From positions 2,044,501-2,108,500 of the forward strand of contig NZ_CP150660.1 in the NCBI RefSeq assembly GCF_038023995.1: a DNA stretch of 64,000 nucleotides, read 5' to 3'. The translations under genes were made by a program, and so were the position numbers. Below the pieces are notes generated by a model. It did not search any database. It worked only from the letters and a program-made list of their open reading frames with translations, and was not told the origin of the DNA. This document shows positions 16,917 through 25,554 of this stretch, in pieces; position 1 is the stretch's first letter, and every line of letters starts with the position of its first letter. The stretch is from Polaribacter atrinae. Lineage in GTDB: Bacteria; Bacteroidota; Bacteroidia; Flavobacteriales; Flavobacteriaceae.

Positions 16917-17996
16917 TTATTGAATTGTAATTTTTGCACCATTAAACAGTTTTCCTTCACCAGAAACAATGTATGCTTCGTCTGCATTTAAACCAGATAA
17001 TACTTCTACTTGATCTCCAAAAGTTCTACCTAAACGCAACCAACGTAATAATGCGGTATTGCTTTGGCTTACGGTATAGACACCAGATAATTGCCCATTA
17101 GTTACAATAGCATCTTTAGGTATTAAAACCATAGATGAGGTTGGTTTTCGCTCTACAGGAAATTGAACCGTTGTAAACATGCCTGATAAAATATTCACGT
17201 CCGTTTTCTCTAAATCTATTTTTACTAAATATTGTCCTCCAGAATTTTTGGCAGATGTACTTACTTCAGTAACTTTTCCTTTTACCGTTTTGTTCATTGA
17301 CTTTACAATCACATCAACAGAAGCTCCTTTTTTAATTTCAGAAATTTCTGTTTCCGGAACCATTGCCATCACTTCAAAATTTCCAGGTGTTTCTATACTA
17401 ATCAATGGAACACCAGGATTTGCCATATTACCAGCTTCTACATTTTTACTAGTTACTGTTCCGCTAAAAGGCGCTGTAATATTACTATAAGCAAATTGTG
17501 CGTTAATCTCATTTTTCATTTGTTTGGCCGATTCTAATTGTGCTTTTGCCATTTTAAAATTAGCAGTCATATCATCCATTTCTTTTTGAGACGCACAAGC
17601 ATTTGCAAACAAATTTTTGAATCTATTATAATCCTTTTGTGCATTATTAAAACCAACAGTCGCTTGAGTAATTCCTGCGTTTACTTGTGCTCTTTTAGCT
17701 TGTAAGTCACTATTGTTTATAGACACTAATATTTGTCCTTTACGTACTTTATCTCCAACATTAACGTGTACTTTATCTACATAGCCCATCATTCTAGTAC
17801 TTAAATCAGCACTATTTGATGCTTGAATTTTTCCGCTTACAGATAAAAACGGACTATTTCCACTAGCTACAACCTGACTTACTTTCACAGCAATTGCGGG
17901 TGTAGTATCGGTTACTGTTTTTTTGTCTTCGCTTGTACAACTTGTTAAAAACAGTAATACTGAGGTAAAAGTGAATAGGTATAAGTATTTTTTCAT
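16917..17996 (-). CDS. RND efflux periplasmic adaptor (membrane fusion protein), lipoprotein
   Basis: A 359-residue HlyD/AcrA-type adaptor that bridges the RND pump and the TolC channel. The lipobox is LLFLTSC, with lipidation expected at Cys20. The lipoyl/barrel-sandwich domain is split around a hairpin: VDKVHVNVGDKVRKGQIL (first half), a coiled-coil hairpin at about 95-160 (NAGITQATVGFNNAQKDYNR), then SNITAPFSGTVTSKNVEAGN (second half). A beta-barrel domain (VMAMVPETEIS) and a membrane-proximal end (VLIPKDAIV) follow. It sits 50 bp after the TolC gene and 228 bp before the permease, so the order is TolC-adaptor-pump. A REP-like repeat fills part of the gap to the permease. Confidence 0.94.
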   Translation of the reverse strand: MKKYLYLFTFTSVLLFLTSCTSEDKKTVTDTTPAIAVKVSQVVASGNSPFLSVSGKIQASNSADLSTRMMGYVDKVHVNVGDKVRKGQILVSINNSDLQAKRAQVNAGITQATVGFNNAQKDYNRFKNLFANACASQKEMDDMTANFKMAKAQLESAKQMKNEINAQFAYSNITAPFSGTVTSKNVEAGNMANPGVPLISIETPGNFEVMAMVPETEISEIKKGASVDVIVKSMNKTVKGKVTEVSTSAKNSGGQYLVKIDLEKTDVNILSGMFTTVQFPVERKPTSSMVLIPKDAIVTNGQLSGVYTVSQSNTALLRWLRLGRTFGDQVEVLSGLNADEAYIVSGEGKLFNGAKITIQ

Positions 17997-18046
17997 TTTA
18001 TTAATTTTAAAGTCTCGAATGCACGAGTATTTGTCTTGATTCTATT

Positions 18047-19357
18047 TTACTCTTTCGTTAAAAATTTTAAATAAGCTTGTGAATAATTGTATTCAAATAT
18101 GGTCTGATAATATTCTAATTGCTTTTGTGCGTATTTTGTTTCGGCAATTAATAAATCGGATGTTTTTTCTAAACCTTCTTTAAATCTGTTAGTTCTAATT
18201 CTTAAAGATTCTTCTGATTGTTCTAGTGCTAAAGAGGTTAGTTTTAATTTATTTTCAGCATCTAAAAAAGCACGTTTTGCTTTATTTAATTCTAAATTAT
18301 TTTTAGAAACATATTGATTGTATTCTAATTTAGATTGTTCAAATTCAGCTTTACTCTTTTGTACTTTTCCAAAACGTTTAGAACCCTGAAAAATATCCCA
18401 ACTTAATTGTGCTCCAAATAAATAGCCATTTGCACCAGCTCTAAAAACCTTATTGTCATGCAATTCATAACTTGCAAAAGCATTTAACCTAGGCAAAAAA
18501 GCCATTTTATCCGCTTTATTCATAGCTTCATAAGCCTTTGTTGCCAATTGCATCGCTTTAATATCTGAGCGGTTTTCTGAAATTATTTTATCATCAGTTC
18601 TAAAATTTGAAACGGATAATTCATCTGTTGGCGTATAAACAACATACATGTCATCATTCATTAAAAAAGATAAATAATTAGATGCGTTTTGCACATTACT
18701 TTGCGCCATTTGCAATTGGTTCTGAACTTCGGTTACTCTAACCTCAACATTCAACACATCTGCCCGTTGTAAATAGCCTTGTTTAAAGCTATTGTCTGCT
18801 AATTTTTTATTTGCATTTGCAGCTTCTAATGCTTTTTCTAAAACCGTAACTGCCTTATAAGCTAATTGTAATTGCATATAGGCTTTGTCTACCTCAAACA
18901 CTAAATAATCTTGTGTTCGTTCTGTTTTTAAAGACATCGCTTCCATTTTAGACTTGGCTGCTTTGCGCTGGTACATACCATCAAAATTGATTAATGGTTG
19001 TTTAATTTCGAATTTTGTAGCGTAGTTTTCTATTTGTGAAGGATCGTTTAACACAGCTGGATTAAAATCGTTTTGCGTTAAAATTTCCTGATTTAATTTA
19101 GAACCAAAAGCCATTAATGGGTTTGTAGTTGCTATTGCAGTATGACTTGCTGTAATATTTGGTAAAAACACAGCATTAGTCTGTCTATAATCTGCTTTGG
19201 CTGCATTAAATTCTTGCTCAGAAATTTTAATAGTAGTATTCTCTTCAGAGACTTTCTGTAAAACTTCTGTTTTTGAAATTGGTTTTAATTTCTGTGCTTG
19301 AAAAGGTAAACCACCTAAAAACAAGAGAAATAAAAATATATTTATTGTGTTTTTCAT
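18047..19357 (-). CDS. TolC family outer-membrane efflux protein (first system)
   Basis: A 436-residue outer-membrane channel of the TolC family, first gene of the efflux operon. The signal peptide is MKNTINIFLFLLFLGGLPFQAQ. The two tandem helical repeats are visible as long heptad-like stretches, for example KAKSKMEAMSLKTERTQDY, continuing to about residue 235, and then ISENRSDIKAMQLATKAYEA to the end. The terminal EYNYSQAYLKFLTKE is typical. The length is normal. The start is preceded by a TATTTTTG box (19379-19386) and a Crp/Fnr-type dyad (19409-19422), which make this the promoter-proximal gene of TolC, adaptor, RND, PII-like and YgaP-like. Confidence 0.93.
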   Translation of the reverse strand: MKNTINIFLFLLFLGGLPFQAQKLKPISKTEVLQKVSEENTTIKISEQEFNAAKADYRQTNAVFLPNITASHTAIATTNPLMAFGSKLNQEILTQNDFNPAVLNDPSQIENYATKFEIKQPLINFDGMYQRKAAKSKMEAMSLKTERTQDYLVFEVDKAYMQLQLAYKAVTVLEKALEAANANKKLADNSFKQGYLQRADVLNVEVRVTEVQNQLQMAQSNVQNASNYLSFLMNDDMYVVYTPTDELSVSNFRTDDKIISENRSDIKAMQLATKAYEAMNKADKMAFLPRLNAFASYELHDNKVFRAGANGYLFGAQLSWDIFQGSKRFGKVQKSKAEFEQSKLEYNQYVSKNNLELNKAKRAFLDAENKLKLTSLALEQSEESLRIRTNRFKEGLEKTSDLLIAETKYAQKQLEYYQTIFEYNYSQAYLKFLTKE

Positions 19358-19378
19358 TTATTCTTTAATTATCTGGCA

Positions 19379-19422
19379 CAAAAATACATTAGACAATTTC
19401 TCTAGTAAGTAACATAAGTTAC
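19379..19422 (-). promoter_or_regulatory. Promoter of the TolC-RND operon with Crp/Fnr-type dyad
   Basis: Read on the minus strand: dyad GTAACTTATGTTAC (19422 down to 19409), exactly 22 bp, then TATTTTTG (19386-19379), which matches the Bacteroidota -7 element TAnnTTTG. A start near 19374 would place the dyad centre at about -41.5, the class II activator position. The same geometry recurs upstream of cydA, tlpA and the cytochrome c gene. Confidence 0.75.
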
Positions 19423-19600
19423 CTAGAAAAGAATAATTGTAGGTTTGGAGGGGGAAATTTATTTTAATCTTTTATGTTTTGACATAATAAACTGAATTCT
19501 AAAATAAAAAAAGAAACTATTTGATGTTATGATAATGTTTAAAATAAATGAATAAATTATTTATTTTTAAATACCTTCACAATTCTAAAACTAAAATGGC

Positions 19601-20998
19601 ATGAATATTACAGCATCTTATACAGACCTTTATCAACTTACTATGGCAGAAGTCTATTTTAAGACAAAACCAGATGGACACGCTGTCTTTGATTATTATT
19701 ACCGTCACAACCCTTTTAATGGTGGTTATTCTATTTTTGCAGGATTAGAAGATGTACTAGATATTTTAGAAACTTTTAAATTCTCAGCTTCCGATATTGC
19801 ATATTTAAAACAACATGGTTTTCAGGATGATTTTTTAGAATACTTGACGAATTTTAGTTTTAAAGGAACTATTTTTTCAAGTAAAGAAGGAGATGTTGTT
19901 TTTCCTAATCGCCCGATTTTACAGGTAGAAGCTAATATTATTGAAGCACAGATTATAGAAACTTTTCTACTAAACATTCTTAATTTTCAGACTTTAATAG
20001 CAACCAAAGCAAGTAGAATTAGATATAGTGCAAAAGAAGAAGTTTTATTAGATATGGGCTTACGTCGTGCCCATGCTACTGGAGGATATTATGCATCTAG
20101 AGCCGCTATAATTGGTGGTTTTGATAGCACAAGTAATGTGGCTGCTGCTAAAGATTATAATATTCCGTCTACAGGTACAATGGCGCACTCATTCATACAA
20201 AGTTATAAAGATGAAATACAAGCATTTAGAGATTTTGCAAGCATACGACCAAAAGGATGTGTTCTTTTAATAGATACCTACAACACTTTAAAAAGTGGCT
20301 TACCAAAAGCAATTACGGTCGCCAAAGAAATGGAAGCTAGAGGAGAAAAACTACTTGGAGTTCGTTTAGACAGTGGAGATTTGGCATATTTATCTAAAAA
20401 AACGAGAGCAATTTTAGACAAATCCGGTTTAGATTATGTAAAAATTGTAGCCTCTAATCAATTGGATGAATATGTTATAAAAAGTCTTAAAGAGCAAGAA
20501 GCACCTATTGATATTTTTGGTGTTGGAACCAATTTAGTTACAGGAAATCCGGATGCTGCCATGGATGGTGTTTATAAATTATCAGAATACAATAAAGAAC
20601 CAAGAATTAAGCTTTCTGAAAACATCATAAAAGTATCATTACCATACAAAAAACAAGTTTTTAGAATGTTAGATGATAAAGGTATGTTTTATGGTACAGA
20701 CGCTGTAGTATTATATACAGAAGGAGAAGTAAATAAAATAGAACACCCTTTTGACAGTACAAAAAGTTTAGATTTAGAAGGTTTTAAACAAGAACCTCTA
20801 CTTGAAAAAGTTATGGAAAATGGAAAAAAAATAGTCCCTTCTAGATCTGTTTCTGAAGTTGCTAAATATTCTCAATCTCGTTTAGCACAACTTCCAAATG
20901 AATACAAGCGTTTTCAAAATCCGCATATTTACAAAATAGGATTGAGTTTAAAACTAAAACAAGAACGCGATAAATTAGTTAATGAACATAAATTCTAA
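19601..20998 (+). CDS. pncB: Nicotinate phosphoribosyltransferase
   Basis: A 465-residue cytosolic enzyme of the Preiss-Handler NAD salvage route, converting nicotinate and PRPP to nicotinate mononucleotide. Family signs: the start ITASYTDLYQLTMAEVYF, YYYRHNPFNGGYSIFAGLE, the GLRRAHATGGYYASRAAIIGG segment, GTMAHSFIQSY containing the conserved phosphorylatable histidine region, and GVRLDSGDLAYLSK for ribose-phosphate binding, followed by GVGTNLVTG. pncA follows 66 bp downstream on the same strand, so nicotinamide can be deamidated and used by this enzyme. An ATG at 19601 gives the family's normal N-terminus. Upstream (19472-19487) lies TTATG-N6-CATAA, a possible operator. Confidence 0.95.
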   Translation: MNITASYTDLYQLTMAEVYFKTKPDGHAVFDYYYRHNPFNGGYSIFAGLEDVLDILETFKFSASDIAYLKQHGFQDDFLEYLTNFSFKGTIFSSKEGDVVFPNRPILQVEANIIEAQIIETFLLNILNFQTLIATKASRIRYSAKEEVLLDMGLRRAHATGGYYASRAAIIGGFDSTSNVAAAKDYNIPSTGTMAHSFIQSYKDEIQAFRDFASIRPKGCVLLIDTYNTLKSGLPKAITVAKEMEARGEKLLGVRLDSGDLAYLSKKTRAILDKSGLDYVKIVASNQLDEYVIKSLKEQEAPIDIFGVGTNLVTGNPDAAMDGVYKLSEYNKEPRIKLSENIIKVSLPYKKQVFRMLDDKGMFYGTDAVVLYTEGEVNKIEHPFDSTKSLDLEGFKQEPLLEKVMENGKKIVPSRSVSEVAKYSQSRLAQLPNEYKRFQNPHIYKIGLSLKLKQERDKLVNEHKF

Positions 20999-21064
20999 AC
21001 TAAACCCTCTTAAGTTTATCATTTTTAGCATTATTATATCTAAATTTTAAATAAAAAACGATTT

Positions 21065-21670
21065 ATGAAAACACTTCTTATAATAGATGTACAAAACGAT
21101 TTTATGCCAGATGGAGCGCTTCCTGTTCCTAATGGAGATAAAATAGTTTCAATTATTAATGAGATACAGCATAAATTTGATTTGGTAATTGCTACGCAAG
21201 ATTGGCATCCGGAGGACCATATCAGTTTTGCTTCCAACCATAAGGGAGCATCTCCTTTTGATGAAATTGAAATTAATGGAATTTCGCAAACCTTATGGCC
21301 AAATCACTGTGTACAAGGCACTAAAGGAGCGGAATTACATCCTAAGCTAAACACATTACAATGTGAAACTATTTTTAGAAAAGGTACAGATAAGGAGATT
21401 GATAGCTATAGTGCCTTTTATGATAATGGACACCTAAAATCTACAGGATTAGCTGGATATTTAAAAGAAAAAGGGACTACCGAACTTTTTATATGTGGAT
21501 TAGCTGCTGATATTTGTGTTTACTATTCCATCCGAGATGCTGTTAAAGAGGGTTTTAATTGCTTTTTTATTGAAGACGCTTCCGAAGCACTAGATAAAAA
21601 AAGTTTTAAGAAAATTAAAGAAGATATGATTGATATGGGAGTCAAAATAATTTCTTCAAAATTGATATAA
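21065..21670 (+). CDS. pncA: Nicotinamidase
   Basis: A 201-residue amidase that converts nicotinamide to nicotinate, feeding PncB. The catalytic triad is present: Asp8 (LLIIDVQNDF), Lys106 (IFRKGTD) and Cys151 (LAADICVYYSIRDA). The metal-binding set Asp46, His48 and His52 is in QDWHPEDHISF. A cis-peptide-type GLAAD segment precedes the cysteine, as in the family. It lies 66 bp after pncB and ends before a strong bidirectional terminator shared with the convergent esterase. Together with nadA-nadB at 33484-36078, the window encodes both NAD salvage and the first two steps of de novo synthesis. Confidence 0.95.
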   Translation: MKTLLIIDVQNDFMPDGALPVPNGDKIVSIINEIQHKFDLVIATQDWHPEDHISFASNHKGASPFDEIEINGISQTLWPNHCVQGTKGAELHPKLNTLQCETIFRKGTDKEIDSYSAFYDNGHLKSTGLAGYLKEKGTTELFICGLAADICVYYSIRDAVKEGFNCFFIEDASEALDKKSFKKIKEDMIDMGVKIISSKLI

Positions 21671-21786
21671 CACCTTTTCTTAAAGAAATCACATTCTTTA
21701 AATCTACATTTTAACACCTATTTTAAAAGTAATTAAAGTCAAGAATAAATGATATTACACATTATTTTTTCTGATTTTTTTCCATC

Positions 21787-21836
21787 AAATAATAAAACCT
21801 GTAATTGGTAAAAAGCAATTACAGGTTTTATTATTT
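21787..21836. terminator. Bidirectional terminator between pncA and the esterase gene
   Basis: A perfect 21-bp stem (21787-21807 with 21816-21836) and an 8-nt loop. The core is AACCTGTAATTG, and A/T-rich outer arms supply U-tracts in both directions. It sits between the convergent pncA and esterase genes. Confidence 0.88.
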
Positions 21837-21888
21837 GGTAGTATATAAAAATGAAGTACATTTTAGTAATACTTAAAGTATTAGAAGG

Positions 21889-22935
21889 TTAATCTAATTT
21901 CTCTTTTAAATAAACATTATCTGGATCTTGTTTTTGATGGATTGTATTTAAAATAACTGCATTCTCTTTTTCTTTTAATTTTATTGCTAAATCTACGACT
22001 CTATCTATATAAGCTCCTTGAGGTTGTAGATTAAAACCAATGTTTTTAGATAGCAAATTATATTGTGTTTCTAATATTGAAGGATTTTTCACAAGCTCTT
22101 TTACATTTATTTTAAAACCTTTAAATATCGTTCTTAATCCATCAATTAATGATGGCAACACAACACTTCCGTGATCTTCATCATTATAAAATTTAACGTG
22201 ATAGTTTAAATTTTTAGGTGCTGTAACCTTCATTAATTCAAGTGCTTTCCTTTTAGCTTCAAAATGAGCAAAATGCTGTTTGCTAGGTTCTTTTTGATTT
22301 CCTTTAGAGTTTGCATTTGCAAAAAACAGAGAGCTTCCTTTAAAATCTATTGTTTCTAAATTACTTTCTAGTTTTTTTACAAGTACATTATCATCCCACC
22401 ATAAACTTGGATCTATAATTAAATAAGCATTAAATTCCGAAGGATTTTTTAATAAAGTATTAAACGCAAACAAGCCTCCAAATGAATGCCCTATAAGAAT
22501 TTTATAATCTAATGTTCTATAGGTCTTATTAACTTTAGTAATTAATTCTTCTGTAATAAAAGACTCAAACTTTTTAGAGCCTCCATTTTCATAAGATAAA
22601 CTCGTAACTTTTGTAGGCGTTAATTCTCTTGATCTATTAGTGTTTTTTACTCCCACAACAATACATTCTGGCATTAGCGGATAATATCCGTCTGATAACT
22701 TTTGAACGATACCTGTGGTAACATTAAAAAATTTTTCGCCATCTAAAAGATAAATAACAGGGTATTTTTGATTGGCAAAATTCTTATTTGAATAATTTTC
22801 TGGTAAAGACACCAGGTATTCTCTTTCTTCATCTAATATTTTAGATTGTATGGTTTTTACTTCTCCTATCTCAATTTTTTGAGCTTGAGATAAAAAAGAA
22901 ATCAAACAAAAAGCATAAACAATTATATTTTTCAT
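21889..22935 (-). CDS. Alpha/beta-hydrolase esterase (enterobactin esterase-like), secreted
   Basis: A 348-residue protein with a signal peptide (ending FLSQAQ near residue 19) and a PF00756-type esterase domain. It has YPVIYLLDGEKFF, a nucleophile elbow GHSFGG with Ser151, DPSLWWDD, and a late NDEDHGSVV with the catalytic-type histidine. This subgroup includes IroE/Fes-like siderophore esterases. The neighbouring TonB receptor and AraC regulator make siderophore or iron-complex processing plausible, but the substrate is inference; a general secreted esterase is the alternative. The C-terminal 80 residues add a helical extension. A hairpin (22951-22990) separates it from the TonB receptor upstream, so expression may be partly independent. 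Confidence 0.85.
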   Translation of the reverse strand: MKNIIVYAFCLISFLSQAQKIEIGEVKTIQSKILDEEREYLVSLPENYSNKNFANQKYPVIYLLDGEKFFNVTTGIVQKLSDGYYPLMPECIVVGVKNTNRSRELTPTKVTSLSYENGGSKKFESFITEELITKVNKTYRTLDYKILIGHSFGGLFAFNTLLKNPSEFNAYLIIDPSLWWDDNVLVKKLESNLETIDFKGSSLFFANANSKGNQKEPSKQHFAHFEAKRKALELMKVTAPKNLNYHVKFYNDEDHGSVVLPSLIDGLRTIFKGFKINVKELVKNPSILETQYNLLSKNIGFNLQPQGAYIDRVVDLAIKLKEKENAVILNTIHQKQDPDNVYLKEKLD

Positions 22936-22950
22936 AATTATGATATTTTA

Positions 22951-22990
22951 AAAAAGAAAAGAGAACGCACAAACAACAACGCTCTCTTTT
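22951..22990 (-). terminator. Terminator or attenuator after the TonB receptor
   Basis: On the minus strand, AAAAGAGAGCG pairs with CGTTCTCTTTT (one G-U type mismatch) around a 12-nt loop, followed by CTTTTTT. It lies between the receptor stop (23007) and the esterase start (22935), so it could end or partly attenuate the transcript. Confidence 0.7.
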
Positions 22991-23006
22991 CAACATTTAA
23001 TAAAAA

Positions 23007-25373
23007 TTAAAACAAACTATACGTAAGACCTACTCTAAAGTTAAAAGGCTTTTGAGGTATTCCGTAACCATTGTAATATTCTTTATCAAAAATATTATCT
23101 GCCTTAACACTTACTTTGTAGTTGTCTTTTTTGTAAAATACAGTAGCATCTACCGTTGTATAAGCTTCTGAACCAAAATTATTGGTTGTACTGTTATAAA
23201 TTTCGCTCATATGGTTAGCTCCTACTCCAAAGCCTAAACCTTTTGCACTTCCTTTTAAAGCTTGGTAACTTAACCAAAAGTCCCAAACTGTTTCTGGTGT
23301 ATAACTTAAACTGTTTCCTAAAACAGCTTGGTTACTAAAACTTACTTTTTCTAAAGTAGCATTGTTTTTAGTATACCCTGCAACAATATTTAAACCTGGT
23401 AATGGATTTGCAATTAAATCTATCTCGAAACCTTTACTTAATGTTTCTCCGGTTTGAGAGCTAATTCCGTTTTCATCAACAATAATATCATTATCGATAT
23501 TAATATTATAGTAGCTAATTGTACTTAATAATTTACCGTTAAAGAAGTCTAATTTTGTACCAATTTCAAATTGTTTTGCTCTTTCTGGATCCCAAGAAAT
23601 AATTTCTCCATTTCCGTTATCTGAAGGCGCATTATTGTTTAATCCATCCATATAATTTACAAATACCGATGCTTTATCATCAAACGGATTATAAGCGACA
23701 CCCAATTTGGTACTTAATGCATTTTGATTGTATCCGTTAGTTCCTTCTACTCCATTAGATATTGTGTTACTAGACATAAAACGATCGAAACGTAAACCAC
23801 CTGTAAGCGTTAATTGTTTGTTTATGGTTATAGCATCAAAAGCGTAGAAACCTAAGGTTTGAAATTTGGTAATTGTTTTATTTTTTGTTTCATCAGCTAA
23901 ATTTGCTTCAAATTGATCGTTTGTAAGACCTGTAATTACAGGGTTTGTAGTATCTACGGCATCAATTGCATTCCAAACTCCGGTACGCTGTGTGTCATCT
24001 AAATTATTTAAATAACTAATACCTGCAACAAATTTATTATCAACTTTACTACCTTCTACAACATTTAAAAAGTCTTGTTGAATGTGTGTATTTTGAGTTT
24101 CTCTTGGGTCTAATTGTAAGTAAAACCTATTAACAGTTGTTACATCTCCCATTACTACTCTTAAATAATTGGCATCTGTAAATGAACTTGCTTTTGTAAA
24201 GTTTGTTTTTGATGTCCAAGTATCAGATAATTTATAATTCATGTTTATTTGAGACACTAAAGAAGAAAAATAACCAGCCATTTCATTTGTACCATAATTG
24301 GTATTAAAGTCCCAGTTTAAATCATCCCAAGAATTTACAGTATCAGAAATTAAGGCACCAGATACACCTCTTGCAAAGTTTAAATTACGTTTACTTTGGT
24401 TGTATTCTAGATTTGCTTTAATTGTTAATTTGTCTGACAACTCAAAAGTTAAAGAAGGCGCCAACATAAACTCTTTTATAATTCCTTGATCTTGAAAACT
24501 AGCTTCATTATTATAAGCTCCATTAAACCTAAAGAAAACACCTTCTTCTTTGTTTAAAACGGTGTTATAATCTATGGTTGCTCTATTTAAATCGTAACTT
24601 CCTGTGATGTAACCTAAATCTAATTTTTCACCATTATAAGCTTGTTTTGTTACTTTATTTACAACACCACCAAAGTTGGCAATATTATTAACATTAGCTC
24701 CATAAAATAAAGAAGCAGGCCCTTTTATCAGTTCTATTCTTTCTATATTTTGAGGATCAATTGGTGCCTTTACCCAAGCAATTCCGCCATTTCTTAAATG
24801 TACGTCAGATCTAAAACCTCTTAAGAACACACTTACATTACCGTCATTAGACTGTACATAACCTCCACCAGTAATACTTTTAAAAGCAGAAGCTAAATCT
24901 GTATTTACTTGTTCTTTTAATAACGCATTTGTTACTACTGAATAGGATTGTGGATTATTACTGTTTTTTAACGGAACCTTTGCTACATATTCAGACTCCT
25001 TATGTGCAAATTGATTTAAACGTTCTGCAATAATTACAACTTCATTTAATTGCTCTTGATTTTCATCTAATTGTATATCGTTTATCTTAGTTTCTAAAGA
25101 GTTTACTTGAATATTTATCGTTTTTTGTTGCATTCCTATTAATGAAAACTCTAAAGTATAATCTCCGTAAGGAATATTTTTTAAAGAATATTTTCCATCA
25201 AAATCTGTAGTGGTACCAAATTTGGTCGACTTAATAATTACATTTATAAAAGATGCAGGGTTACCATCTGATGTTATTACTTTACCTGAAACTCTACCTG
25301 TGCTTTGTTGAGCATAACTTGAGCTTATTAAAAACAACGCAATAATTGTTTTTAGAATTCTTGATACTTGCAT
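23007..25373 (-). CDS. TonB-dependent siderophore receptor
   Basis: A 788-residue outer-membrane receptor: signal peptide (about 1-21), a carboxypeptidase-regulatory-like domain (about 25-105, GRVSGKVITSDGNPASFINV), a plug domain (about 125-235, with VQSNDGNVSVFLRGFRSD and IERIELIKGPASLFYGAN) and a 22-strand-type barrel ending FNFRVGLTYSLF, with a terminal Phe. The RGFRSD and GPASLFYG segments are typical of ferric-siderophore receptors. The divergent AraC regulator, a Fur-like dyad in the shared intergenic region and an esterase downstream support an iron-uptake role. The actual ligand is unknown. Confidence 0.92.
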   Translation of the reverse strand: MQVSRILKTIIALFLISSSYAQQSTGRVSGKVITSDGNPASFINVIIKSTKFGTTTDFDGKYSLKNIPYGDYTLEFSLIGMQQKTINIQVNSLETKINDIQLDENQEQLNEVVIIAERLNQFAHKESEYVAKVPLKNSNNPQSYSVVTNALLKEQVNTDLASAFKSITGGGYVQSNDGNVSVFLRGFRSDVHLRNGGIAWVKAPIDPQNIERIELIKGPASLFYGANVNNIANFGGVVNKVTKQAYNGEKLDLGYITGSYDLNRATIDYNTVLNKEEGVFFRFNGAYNNEASFQDQGIIKEFMLAPSLTFELSDKLTIKANLEYNQSKRNLNFARGVSGALISDTVNSWDDLNWDFNTNYGTNEMAGYFSSLVSQINMNYKLSDTWTSKTNFTKASSFTDANYLRVVMGDVTTVNRFYLQLDPRETQNTHIQQDFLNVVEGSKVDNKFVAGISYLNNLDDTQRTGVWNAIDAVDTTNPVITGLTNDQFEANLADETKNKTITKFQTLGFYAFDAITINKQLTLTGGLRFDRFMSSNTISNGVEGTNGYNQNALSTKLGVAYNPFDDKASVFVNYMDGLNNNAPSDNGNGEIISWDPERAKQFEIGTKLDFFNGKLLSTISYYNINIDNDIIVDENGISSQTGETLSKGFEIDLIANPLPGLNIVAGYTKNNATLEKVSFSNQAVLGNSLSYTPETVWDFWLSYQALKGSAKGLGFGVGANHMSEIYNSTTNNFGSEAYTTVDATVFYKKDNYKVSVKADNIFDKEYYNGYGIPQKPFNFRVGLTYSLF

Positions 25374-25448
25374 AATATTAATTTATTTTTTGTTTTTTAA
25401 AACTTAAAATGCATCTTAATTTTTGAAATAAAACTAGATACACTGTTC

Positions 25449-25471
25449 TTATTTAGACTAATTATTAATAA
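25449..25471. promoter_or_regulatory. Fur-like dyad between the TonB receptor and the AraC gene
   Basis: A 23-bp imperfect dyad starts TTATTTAGACT and ends ATTATTAATAA around a central A, with 8 of 11 positions pairing. It resembles Fur boxes I recall from Flavobacteriia (TTATTTAGA...TCTAAATAA). It lies 76 bp upstream of the receptor start and 84 bp before the AraC start. Confidence 0.45.
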
Positions 25472-25554
25472 TGTTTTATTTTTACGCAAATTTAGATAAG
25501 TAAAAATCTATCATTATAACGCAAAAGGTTTTTTAATCAACGAGAAAAGAAGAA

